The position numbers and the translations under genes are program-made. 5,632 nt of DNA, taken from positions 1-5,632 of the forward strand of contig JBKHBT010000141.1 in assembly GCA_046542255.1 (NCBI GenBank), given 5' to 3'. This document shows positions 1 through 5,632 of this stretch, one piece after another. The notes under the pieces were generated by a model, which worked only from the letters and a program-made list of their open reading frames with translations, had not been told where the DNA came from and made no database searches. The DNA comes from JBKHBT01 sp046542255. GTDB taxonomy: Bacteria; UBP14; UBA6098; JBKHBT01. How positions within the stretch are numbered: position 1 is the stretch's first letter; each line of letters begins with the position of its first letter.

Positions 1-2
1 TG

Positions 3-36
3 GAAAAAACCGCTTTGCGATATTGCAAAAGCGGCC
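3..36 (-). terminator. Intrinsic terminator after tRNA-Gln
   Basis: Read leftward, this is a GC-rich hairpin followed at once by six T residues (the A-run at 4-9 on the + strand). The arms are 10-18 and 25-34, with a six-base loop and one bulged A. It begins 15 bases beyond the 3' end of the tRNA gene, which fits Rho-independent termination of a short single-tRNA transcript. The T-tract lies only on the left side, so it works for the minus strand. Confidence 0.85.
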
Positions 37-51
37 TCATTTCTCGAAAAG

Positions 52-123
52 CTGGGGAGCAGGGATTCGAACCCCAATTACTGGATCCAGAGTCCAATGT
101 ACTGCCAATTGTACGACTCCCCA
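52..123 (-). tRNA. tRNA-Gln, anticodon CUG
   Basis: The minus strand folds into a complete 72-base cloverleaf. The acceptor stem is a perfect seven-pair TGGGGAG/CTCCCCA with a U1-A72 end pair and a G73 discriminator, both typical of bacterial glutamine tRNAs. The D-arm has a GTAC/GTAC stem. The anticodon stem is TTGGA/TCCAG around the loop CTCTGGA, giving anticodon CTG, which reads CAG (Gln). The T-arm carries the canonical GGTTCGAATCC. The 3' CCA is not encoded (GCTTTT follows), so it must be added by tRNA nucleotidyltransferase. The gene is transcribed away from kdsA and ends at the terminator on its left. Confidence 0.95.
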
Positions 124-141
124 TTATTTTCAATCGGGTAT

Positions 142-169
142 AAAATAATGGCTGAAATCATTTGGTCAA
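142..169 (-). promoter_or_regulatory. Probable promoter of tRNA-Gln
   Basis: On the minus strand there is a TTGACC -35 box (164-169), a 16-base spacer and a TATTTT -10 box (142-147). Transcription would start about 11 bases before the mature tRNA 5' end at 123. The match to the sigma70 consensus is good at -35 and moderate at -10. Position and orientation support it. Confidence 0.5.
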
Positions 170-197
170 GTAAAAAGTGAAAAAATCCAAATTTATA

Positions 198-226
198 TTG
201 ACCTTTATCCATAACTTCTTGATATT
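198..226 (+). promoter_or_regulatory. Probable promoter of kdsA
   Basis: TTGACC (198-203), a 17-base spacer and GATATT (221-226) form a sigma70-like promoter. It would give a leader of about 17 bases ahead of the kdsA ATG. The -35 hexamer is identical to that of the divergent tRNA promoter. The box at 221-226 overlaps ATTACTGAAAA (224-234), an 11-mer found again upstream of the membrane protein gene at 4054. Confidence 0.5.
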
Positions 227-250
227 ACTGAAAAACGAGAAAGGAGAAAT

Positions 251-1051
251 ATGGTAAAAATTGGAAATATCAAAATGGGAAAAGCCAATAATACAGCGAT
301 TATCGCCGGCCCATGTGCTATTGAATCAAAAGATATGGCATTTGAAACCGCAGGGCATATCAAAAAAATTTCCCAAAAGCTATCGATTCCCTTTGTTTTC
401 AAAGGCTCATTTGATAAAGCAAACCGCATGTCGATCAATTCCAAAAGAGGAATCGGAATTGATAAGGGGCTGGACATTCTTGCCCAAATTCGAGAACATT
501 TTTCGATACCCGTCTTGACGGATATGCATGAATCTAATCAGGCTGAGATGATTTCACAAAGTGTCGATTGTATTCAAATTCCAGCCTTCCTTTGCCGCCA
601 GACCGACCTTGTCATTGCAGCCGCTGAAACTGGGCTGCCAGTAAATATAAAAAAAGGCCAATTTATCAGCCCGGAAGATATGAAATTTATTGCCGGTAAA
701 ATAGAATCGACCGGAAACAAGAATGTTATGCTCACTGAAAGAGGAACCAGTTTCGGATATGGAGACATCATTTTAGACCCGAGAAGTCTCATTATAATGA
801 AAAACCTGGGTTATCCGGTCATTCTCGATGTCACACATACTACACAAAAACCTGGTTCAGCAGGCGGAAAAAGCGGTGGGAATAGAGAGTTTACACCATA
901 TTTTATCAGACTGGGTATGGCTTTTAATGTCGATGCAATTTATCTGGAAACTCATCCGAATCCAGCAAAAGCTATTTCCGATAAAGAAAACCAGATTCCG
1001 CTGAGCGATCTCGAAAACATACTATTTGAGAATTTCATTAGCCTAAAATAA
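251..1051 (+). CDS. kdsA: 3-deoxy-D-manno-octulosonate-8-phosphate synthase (metal-dependent class)
   Basis: This cytosolic enzyme condenses phosphoenolpyruvate with arabinose 5-phosphate to make KDO 8-phosphate, the precursor of the KDO sugar that links lipid A to the LPS core. At 266 residues it is close to the Aquifex-type enzyme in length and appears complete. Visible family motifs are AGPCAIES (19-26), SFDKANR (53-59), CRQTDL (115-120), KKGQF (134-138), TERGTSFGYGD (162-172), DVTHTTQKPG (193-202) and LETHP (232-236). SFDKANR separates KdsA from the related DAHP synthases. Cys22, His196, Glu233 and Asp244 correspond to the four metal ligands of the Aquifex enzyme. The metal-free E. coli class has Asn in place of the Cys, so this should be the metal-dependent class. 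The ATG is preceded by AAGGAG (241-246), four bases upstream. The gene stands alone here: no kdsB, kdsD or lpx gene lies in the window. Confidence 0.96.
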   Translation: MVKIGNIKMGKANNTAIIAGPCAIESKDMAFETAGHIKKISQKLSIPFVFKGSFDKANRMSINSKRGIGIDKGLDILAQIREHFSIPVLTDMHESNQAEMISQSVDCIQIPAFLCRQTDLVIAAAETGLPVNIKKGQFISPEDMKFIAGKIESTGNKNVMLTERGTSFGYGDIILDPRSLIIMKNLGYPVILDVTHTTQKPGSAGGKSGGNREFTPYFIRLGMAFNVDAIYLETHPNPAKAISDKENQIPLSDLENILFENFISLK

Positions 1052-1055
1052 ATAA

Positions 1056-1088
1056 TATTGACTATATTATTATCTATTATTGACTATA
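1056..1088. repeat. 11-bp direct repeat between convergent genes
   Basis: TATTGACTATA occurs at 1056-1066 and again at 1078-1088, exactly 22 bases apart. The first copy lies in the 25-base gap after kdsA. The second overlaps the last codons and stop of the DUF89 gene. A weak all-AT hairpin (AATAATA 1051-1057 with TATTATT 1065-1071) sits over the first copy. It has no GC-rich stem or T-tract, so I see no convincing terminator for either convergent gene. Confidence 0.5.
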
Positions 1089-1922
1089 ATACTCACAAAC
1101 CAGATCCCCAAAATCACATCCAAGGTGGTGGGCCACAATCTTGCACTTGGCTCTTAATATGAAGAAAATATCTCGATGTGTGCCAAAAAGTGATTCATAG
1201 TTTCCCATTCCTTTGGCAATCACAATATCGGCAGCATCAAATAGCTTTCGAAACTCATCGGTAGTTTCATCCAGAATCGTTCCCGGTGCAGCAGAGCCTG
1301 AAGAAATGATTTTTGCCACTTTAGCTAAACCTGCCGCTTCGGCATCTTCAATTATTGCATCATTAATAATTGGTACATCGCGGACAGCGTATATTATATT
1401 TTTTCCGAGTGTCTCGATAAATATCCTATCAAACACTGTCTCGCCAGCATTGTCTCCTATGTATAAAACATTTTTAGATTTATTGAGCTTTTCTTTGAAT
1501 ACATCGATATCCAGAACCGCGAAATCCTTATGCAAAGCTTTTTCGATTTCTTTTTTCATATCGAAGCCATCGAGTGCACCGAAATCGATTATATTCCCTG
1601 CGACTGCGATTCTTATTCCCATCTCGATCGGATCATCGGCTCGTTCAATTTTGGAATGAAGATAATCATAAGATTCAAGGGCGATTTTGGTGTATTTTTT
1701 CTTGAGTCCATCAAATGGATTATCATTCTGCGTAAGCTCTGCTACGATTCCGTATACTTCTCGCGCGATCTCTGGTGGTGTGCTTTTCATTTTTATTTTC
1801 GGCAAAAATATCGAGACTTCATCGATGATTTTTTTATGCAGAATTTCATCTTTTGAGCTTAATCTTGCAGCCTTCAAGGCCTGTTTTAGAAAACACGGTA
1901 TACAATCTAAATAAGTTCTCAC
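1077..1922 (-). CDS. DUF89 family metal-dependent phosphatase (damage-control type)
   Basis: This 281-residue protein belongs to the DUF89/ARMT1-like family (COG1578), stand-alone microbial type. Characterised DUF89 members are metal-dependent phosphatases proposed to hydrolyse damaged or unwanted phosphometabolites. The substrate here cannot be told from sequence. Visible features are an N-terminal Cys7-x2-Cys10 followed by FLKQAL, AGNIIDFG (108-115), the metal-site motif GDNAGE (156-161, Asp157-Asn158), VRDVPIINDA (180-189), where Asp182 or Asp188 is likely a further ligand, and KGMGNYESL (237-245). No signal peptide or membrane segment is seen, so it is cytosolic. The start is GTG: the frame has a stop four codons upstream, no other start codon lies between, and the Cys pair expected near the family N terminus begins at residue 7. 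The gene follows rtcB with a one-base gap, so it is the second gene of that operon. Confidence 0.9.
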   Translation of the reverse strand: MRTYLDCIPCFLKQALKAARLSSKDEILHKKIIDEVSIFLPKIKMKSTPPEIAREVYGIVAELTQNDNPFDGLKKKYTKIALESYDYLHSKIERADDPIEMGIRIAVAGNIIDFGALDGFDMKKEIEKALHKDFAVLDIDVFKEKLNKSKNVLYIGDNAGETVFDRIFIETLGKNIIYAVRDVPIINDAIIEDAEAAGLAKVAKIISSGSAAPGTILDETTDEFRKLFDAADIVIAKGMGNYESLFGTHRDIFFILRAKCKIVAHHLGCDFGDLVCEYYSQ

Positions 1923-1935
1923 ATCATCCTTTCAC
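1920..1935 (-). promoter_or_regulatory. Coupled stop / RBS / GTG start junction of rtcB and DUF89
   Basis: On the mRNA, the end of rtcB reads GTG AAA GGA TGA, then one T, then the GTG start of the DUF89 gene. The Shine-Dalgarno-like AAAGGA (1927-1932) lies within the last rtcB codons, four bases before GTG. The two ATGs overlapping this spot are in other frames and lead at once to a stop. The layout suggests terminating ribosomes restart on the DUF89 gene. Confidence 0.7.
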
Positions 1936-3372
1936 TACGCCAAGAGGTTTCATTCTAGCGACTTTTTTGGAAATTCCAGCATTATGGACTATATCGATTA
2001 TCTCATCGATGTTTTTGTAGGCTTCCGGCATTTCTTCAGCTACAGTTTTTATTCCAGCAGCGCGTATTTTGATTCCTTTTTTCTTAAGGTCGCTAATTAC
2101 ATGGGATCCTTTTTTGGTTCTTTTGGCTTTTCTTCGGGACATGACTCTTCCTGCACCATGGCATGTGCTTCCGAAAGTTTCTTTCATTGCGCCTTCAGTG
2201 CCCAAAAGAATATATGAAGCAGTTCCCATATCACCGGGAATTATAACTGGCTGGCCGAGATTTCGGTAATGTCCCGGTAGTTCCTGACGACCTGGGGCAA
2301 ATGCTCTTGTTGCGCCTTTTCGATGTACCAGAAATTCATATTCCTTTCCATCGATGTGATGTGTCTCGAATTTGGCAATATTGTGAGCTACATCATAGAT
2401 TAGTTCAAGGCCGAGATTATCCGATGTTTCTCGCATTATATCAGACACAGCTTTGCGTACCCAATGCATAATTACCTGGCGATTGGCCCATGCATAATTG
2501 GCAGCTCCAGCCATAGCCTGAAGATAGGTTTTGCCATCTTTAGAATCGATTGGAGCACAGGCCAGCTGCTTGTCGGGTACAGATATGCCGTAGTTTTCCA
2601 TCCTGCCTATTAGCCCCTTGGCATAGTCATCACAGACTTGATAGCCAAGGCCTCTTGAGCCGGTATGAATCATTATCATCACATCGCCTTTATGGATATG
2701 TAATTTGCTAGATGCTTCACTATCGAAAATCTCATCAACGACCTGTATCTCGATGAAATGATTACCGCTGCCCAGAGTCCCGAGTTGGTTTAGGCCGCGT
2801 TTTCTAGCGCGTTGACTCAAAGAATCTGGTTTTGCCCCTCTCATTTCTCCCTGATCTTCGGTATTTAGGAGATCTATTTTTTTGCCATAGCCGTTTTCAA
2901 CCGCCCAGCGGGAGCCTTTGACAAGCACTTGCTCAAGTTCATTATGGCTTAATGAGATTTTTCCGCTTTTGCCGATTCCAGATGGTACATTCGTAAAAAT
3001 CGACTCGAGAAGTTTTCCGATTTTATCTTGTATATCTTCGAATTTCATATTAGAGTTCAACATTCTAACACCACAATTGATATCAGAACCAACTCCACCA
3101 GGAGAAACGACTCCATTTCTTGTGTCTATGGCTGCTACACCGCCAATAGGGAATCCATATCCCCAATGAATATCCGGCATGGCGAGAGAATTTCGAAATA
3201 TTCCGGGTAGGTTTGCGACATTAGCAACCTGCTTGAATGCATTATCTTTGATTATCTGCTCGATCAATTTTTCATCAGAAAAAATAATGCCTGGAACATT
3301 CATGCCAGATTGGTAATCTTGAGGTATTTCCCATTTGTATTTATCTTTTTGGATCAAAAAATCGTTCTTCAT
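1924..3372 (-). CDS. rtcB: RNA-splicing ligase RtcB
   Basis: RtcB is a Mn2+/GTP-dependent RNA ligase that joins 2',3'-cyclic phosphate or 3'-phosphate ends to 5'-OH ends, in tRNA splicing (archaea, animals) and RNA repair (bacteria). The 482 residues match the archaeal enzyme in length. By recalled alignment to Pyrococcus horikoshii RtcB, the active site is intact: Asp97 and Cys100 in GSDINCGVR, His205 in GSGNHF, His236 in HTGSRG, His330 in DVAHN, and His405 in STCHGAGRV, the histidine that takes GMP. HRKGATRAF (350-358) and the C-terminal KPLGVVKG are also family hallmarks. The ATG at 3372 has an AAGGAAGGAA ribosome site (3378-3387), and the N terminus aligns with the archaeal protein. It heads an operon with the DUF89 gene. 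The usual partner, archease, is not in the window, and no RtcR-type regulator or sigma54 promoter is visible. Confidence 0.97.
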   Translation of the reverse strand: MKNDFLIQKDKYKWEIPQDYQSGMNVPGIIFSDEKLIEQIIKDNAFKQVANVANLPGIFRNSLAMPDIHWGYGFPIGGVAAIDTRNGVVSPGGVGSDINCGVRMLNSNMKFEDIQDKIGKLLESIFTNVPSGIGKSGKISLSHNELEQVLVKGSRWAVENGYGKKIDLLNTEDQGEMRGAKPDSLSQRARKRGLNQLGTLGSGNHFIEIQVVDEIFDSEASSKLHIHKGDVMIMIHTGSRGLGYQVCDDYAKGLIGRMENYGISVPDKQLACAPIDSKDGKTYLQAMAGAANYAWANRQVIMHWVRKAVSDIMRETSDNLGLELIYDVAHNIAKFETHHIDGKEYEFLVHRKGATRAFAPGRQELPGHYRNLGQPVIIPGDMGTASYILLGTEGAMKETFGSTCHGAGRVMSRRKAKRTKKGSHVISDLKKKGIKIRAAGIKTVAEEMPEAYKNIDEIIDIVHNAGISKKVARMKPLGVVKG

Positions 3373-3398
3373 TTTAATTCCTTCCTTTTAATGTCCAT

Positions 3399-3426
3399 AA
3401 TATAGTGAGTTAAGAGAAATTTTCAA
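3399..3426 (-). promoter_or_regulatory. Probable promoter of the rtcB-DUF89 operon
   Basis: On the minus strand, TTGAAA (3421-3426), a 16-base spacer and TATATT (3399-3404) match the sigma70 consensus in five of six positions each. The leader before the rtcB ATG would be about 20 bases and includes the ribosome site. Upstream, 3427-3468 holds only short AT palindromes (CTAAATTTAG at 3434-3443 and GCATTAAATGC at 3462-3472), which could be chance. Confidence 0.55.
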
Positions 3427-3468
3427 GCTGCATCTAAATTTAGTAGAAATTATCTTGGTTTGCATTAA

Positions 3469-3982
3469 ATGCTATTTTCCTGGGATAAAACTTACGAACA
3501 GTTGGAAAAAGCAAATTCTTATTACTCAACAGTATCCGGTGGAATTCAATACTATGTCATTAGAGAAAAAGAGTTATACCTGGCGATGTTTATCTAATCG
3601 TGGGAGATAGATATTTTGGATTTCGTGGAGGCATGTGGGCCTATAGCCTCGCTCCGATCGATGTTTCTATTGAGATTAAGACTTTTCATATTGTAGAGGC
3701 CAATTTCCATTTTAACAGGATCAATGCCTCGATATCACAAACTGGAATAATGCATTCAGCTGGGGCGATGATGCTCTGGAAGGATATTCTTGTTAAGCCA
3801 TCTATAGACAAGATATATTTATAATATATAATATAATGTACCGACTTCACTGATGTTTTAACCGACAATTATGACAATGGGCAGCAGCGCATTATCTGGA
3901 AGAAGTCGATATCCATACTGAGGCAGAACTCGAAAGAATCTGGGGACTAGATATCTACACAACTGTCATCCAATTGAAATGA
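3469..3982 (+). pseudogene. Decayed coding region, multiply frameshifted, family unknown
   Basis: There is no intact gene here, but protein-like stretches lie in order on the + strand in different frames. A 42-codon ORF (ATG 3469 to stop 3595-3597) contains YYSTVSGGIQYYVIREKE. A second frame (3564-3824) contains GDVYLIVGDRYFGFRGG and an aliphatic/aromatic alternating stretch to about 3730. A third frame (3731-3793) reads DITNWNNAFSWGDDALEGY and then meets a stop. Frame two resumes at 3840-3905 with LTDNYDNGQQRIIWKK, and frame three ends the region (3875-3982) with EAELERIWGLDIYTTVI and stop TGA 3980-3982. The overlaps fit small insertions or deletions in one former gene, perhaps a secreted or beta-rich protein. 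None of the pieces has a clear ribosome site. I do not recognise the family, and a chance or composite origin is possible. The AT-only run at 3811-3836 interrupts the middle. Confidence 0.45.
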
Positions 3983-3991
3983 ATAATTTTT

Positions 3992-4015
3992 TTATATCTT
4001 GACACATTGATATAA
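3992..4015. repeat. 7-bp inverted repeat around a -35 box
   Basis: TTATATC (3992-3998) and GATATAA (4009-4015) are perfect inverted copies separated by ten bases. The intervening bases contain the TTGACA -35 box of the next promoter. The position would suit an operator, but AT-only-like arms of seven bases can arise by chance. Confidence 0.35.
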
Positions 4016-4026
4016 GAAGTTAAATT
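3999..4026 (+). promoter_or_regulatory. Probable promoter of the membrane protein gene
   Basis: A perfect TTGACA -35 (3999-4004), a 16-base spacer and TAAATT (4021-4026) would start transcription about 20 bases before the GTG at 4054. The -10 region overlaps ATTACTGAAAA (4024-4034), the same 11-mer present in the kdsA leader. Confidence 0.55.
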
Positions 4027-4053
4027 ACTGAAAATAAAGCGAAGGCATCTAAT

Positions 4054-5632
4054 GTGAATATAAAAAATTATGAAATCCCTAAATACCTTGAATTTTTTTC
4101 AATAATTATATTTGCTTTTGTTATCTATGCTTTTTACAATCCGGCAGTATTTGCACCAAATGAGTATATAATTACCCATAAAATTGACTGTGGCGACAAA
4201 TATGTTCATCTATGGAACTATTATATTGCAGATAAGATATTCGAAGGAGATCGTCTGTTTCATACCGATATGATTTTATATCCTACTGGCACCAGCCTTG
4301 TTTATCATAGTGCTACTTTTTTACATGGATTTATTTATAGTATTTTTAACCTTTTTAGAATTAATGATATAATTCTATTTAGTAATCTTCTGCATCTCTT
4401 AATCAGCATCTTAACCTTTCTAGGCGGTTATCTCATAGGAAAACTAAAAAAACTGGGATTTGTAGCCAGTTTTCTAATCGGATTTATTTTTACATTTAGT
4501 TATGCTCGTTTTCATTCGCTCGCTGGACATTGGAATATTTATTCGACAGAGTTTATGCCTTTTGCAATTATAGGACTTATATTGATCGATAAGGGTAAGA
4601 ACTGGGGCTATATTCTTTACGGAATTATGATGGCTTTAACATTATGGGTTTCAATGCAGTTATGCGCCATTTTGGCAATTATTATCGGCTTCTATTTAAT
4701 CTATCGATTGATAGAAAGAAAATTAGTCAAAAGCGAAATCAGATGGATTTTATTTAGCTTTTTGATTTTCATTATATTCTCTGGTCCTTTAATATTTGGT
4801 TATTTAGAAGCAATTCAGGAAGATGGTATCGGTCCCAATTATGATGTTTCCATGCACGAGCGCTATTCATCAGACCCGATTGCATTAATAATACCACATG
4901 ACGGACATTTTATAACTGGAGCAAAAAGCGATTTTAGCCCTTTTAAGTTCACATCTTCAAAATCTTATATTGGAATAGCAATTCTGTTCTTACTTGTAGC
5001 TGCTTTAATTAACAGAAAAAAAATCAAAATGGAGCCTTTTTGGTTATATCTTGCTATATTTTTCTGGATTATGTCTTTAGGTCCATCAATAATGGGACTT
5101 AGAATCCTACCTGAAAGATTTCTTATGTATTTACCACCATTTTCTCTATTTAGGACACCTTATAGATATGCTTTTCCAATGATTTTTTCATTAGCAATTT
5201 TTATTTCACCTCTGGTTGGAAAATTCAGAAATCTGGCATTTATTCTCATTCCAATCCTAATTATTGATTTCTTTCCAGGTAATTTCAAGCTTGAAAAATT
5301 AAATCATCAAAATCAACTTAAGAAAATTATGAATGAAGATGGTTCTGTTATCAATATACCATTTGGTATCAGAGATGGCCTTCGAGAATACTGTCTTTAT
5401 TCGATAAAATCGCAGTATTTGCAAATTTATCATGAAAAGCCTATAATCGGTGGTTATATTGCCAGATTATCACCCGTCAGTATCCTAAACCAGCTATCAT
5501 TACCAATTGTAAAACCATTAGTGATTAATTGCAGAGAGAGAGAAAAACCATCTTTTCAATTTAATCACACGCAAAAGCTTAAATTCATTGAGAAAACAGG
5601 ACTAAAATACGTAATTATTCATAAATATATTC
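4054..5632 (+). CDS. Large multi-pass membrane protein, GT-C glycosyltransferase-like (3' end outside the window)
   Basis: An open frame of 526 codons runs off the right edge with no stop. The start is GTG at 4054, with GAAGG (4041-4045) eight bases upstream. The first in-frame ATG is not until residue 73, beyond the first membrane segment. Roughly ten hydrophobic segments are seen (about 12-28, 87-101, 107-129, 134-150, 165-179, 185-217, 229-250, 305-320, 328-347, 371-387, 393-408). A polar loop after the first carries Asp45, Asp48, HLWNYY (52-57), TDMILYPTGTSL (71-82) and His85. Others are FSYARFHSLAGHWN (148-161), PPFSLFRTPYRYAFP (361-375) and a soluble tail with VINIPFG (432-438) and KPIIGGY (462-468). 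This arrangement resembles uncharacterised GT-C-like proteins, in which an acidic residue in the first external loop is typical of lipid-phosphosugar-using enzymes. A role in envelope glycosylation is inference. GC content is visibly lower than in the other genes. Confidence 0.85.
   Translation, partial: MNIKNYEIPKYLEFFSIIIFAFVIYAFYNPAVFAPNEYIITHKIDCGDKYVHLWNYYIADKIFEGDRLFHTDMILYPTGTSLVYHSATFLHGFIYSIFNLFRINDIILFSNLLHLLISILTFLGGYLIGKLKKLGFVASFLIGFIFTFSYARFHSLAGHWNIYSTEFMPFAIIGLILIDKGKNWGYILYGIMMALTLWVSMQLCAILAIIIGFYLIYRLIERKLVKSEIRWILFSFLIFIIFSGPLIFGYLEAIQEDGIGPNYDVSMHERYSSDPIALIIPHDGHFITGAKSDFSPFKFTSSKSYIGIAILFLLVAALINRKKIKMEPFWLYLAIFFWIMSLGPSIMGLRILPERFLMYLPPFSLFRTPYRYAFPMIFSLAIFISPLVGKFRNLAFILIPILIIDFFPGNFKLEKLNHQNQLKKIMNEDGSVINIPFGIRDGLREYCLYSIKSQYLQIYHEKPIIGGYIARLSPVSILNQLSLPIVKPLVINCREREKPSFQFNHTQKLKFIEKTGLKYVIIHKYI

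Noticed and set aside
52..123. tRNA-Gln as an integration (attachment) site for a mobile element
   Set aside because: No integrase gene and no second copy of the tRNA 3' end were seen; the tRNA is intact with its own terminator.
205..792. Small ORFs overlapping kdsA on both strands
   Set aside because: They are shadows of kdsA; none shows an independent start signal or protein-like motifs.
251..1051. kdsA read as a DAHP synthase of aromatic amino acid synthesis
   Set aside because: The SFDKANR motif and the CRQTDL and TERGTSFGY segments are KdsA signatures, and no DAHP synthase-specific motif was seen.
1213..1914. Three forward ORFs opposite the DUF89 gene
   Set aside because: They are antisense shadows of a gene with clear DUF89 motifs; their serine-rich or phenylalanine-rich composition is typical of reverse frames.
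1984..3210. Forward ORFs opposite rtcB
   Set aside because: RtcB is complete with all active-site residues on the minus strand, and the forward frames have no ribosome sites or family motifs.
3600..3824. 74-codon forward ORF starting at GTG as a stand-alone gene
   Set aside because: The protein-like signal continues upstream of the GTG in the same frame to the stop at 3561, there is no ribosome site, and the later part (after about 3730) loses protein-like character as another frame takes over. I treat it as part of the decayed region.
3805..3832. TAGACA-N16-TATAAT promoter-like pair inside the decayed region
   Set aside because: The -10 match lies in an AT-only run where such matches are expected by chance, and no intact gene follows it within a usual leader length.
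3686..3868. 60-codon minus-strand ORF
   Set aside because: It lies opposite the decayed region, crosses an AT-only run, has no ribosome site, and its sequence has no recognisable motif.
1..5632. CRISPR array, transposase, toxin-antitoxin or defence system
   Set aside because: I saw no regularly spaced long repeats, terminal inverted repeats, transposase motifs, or paired small genes with ribosome sites.

Overview
The window is AT-rich bacterial DNA. It carries kdsA, a gene of KDO synthesis for lipopolysaccharide, which points to a Gram-negative (diderm) organism. Both RtcB and the DUF89 protein look like archaeal or deep-branching bacterial versions: RtcB aligns by memory almost without gaps with the Pyrococcus enzyme. 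The tRNA gene does not encode CCA. I read this as an uncultured or little-studied Gram-negative lineage and cannot name the phylum from sequence alone.

Layout, left to right. Positions 3-123 hold a leftward tRNA-Gln(CUG) gene followed by its intrinsic terminator. Positions 124-250 form a divergent promoter region, with one promoter for the tRNA and one for kdsA. kdsA (251-1051, +) encodes a metal-type KDO-8-phosphate synthase. It converges, across 25 AT-rich bases, on a leftward two-gene operon, rtcB (3372-1924) then a DUF89 metal-dependent phosphatase (1922-1077). A single base separates the rtcB stop from the DUF89 GTG start, so the two are probably translationally coupled. A sigma70-like promoter lies just upstream of rtcB.

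Positions 3469-3982 hold no intact gene. Protein-like stretches are scattered over all three forward frames and broken by stops, which looks like the decayed remnant of one or more genes. At 3999-4026 there is a good promoter for the last gene, which begins at GTG 4054 and runs off the window end. It is a large multi-pass membrane protein resembling uncharacterised GT-C-like glycosyltransferase-type proteins.

Functionally, kdsA and the membrane protein may both serve the cell envelope, while rtcB-DUF89 is an RNA repair/processing ligase paired with a probable metabolite-repair phosphatase. No phage, CRISPR, transposase or defence system is evident. The most unusual items are the rtcB-DUF89 coupling, the decayed coding region, and a leader motif shared by kdsA and the membrane protein gene.
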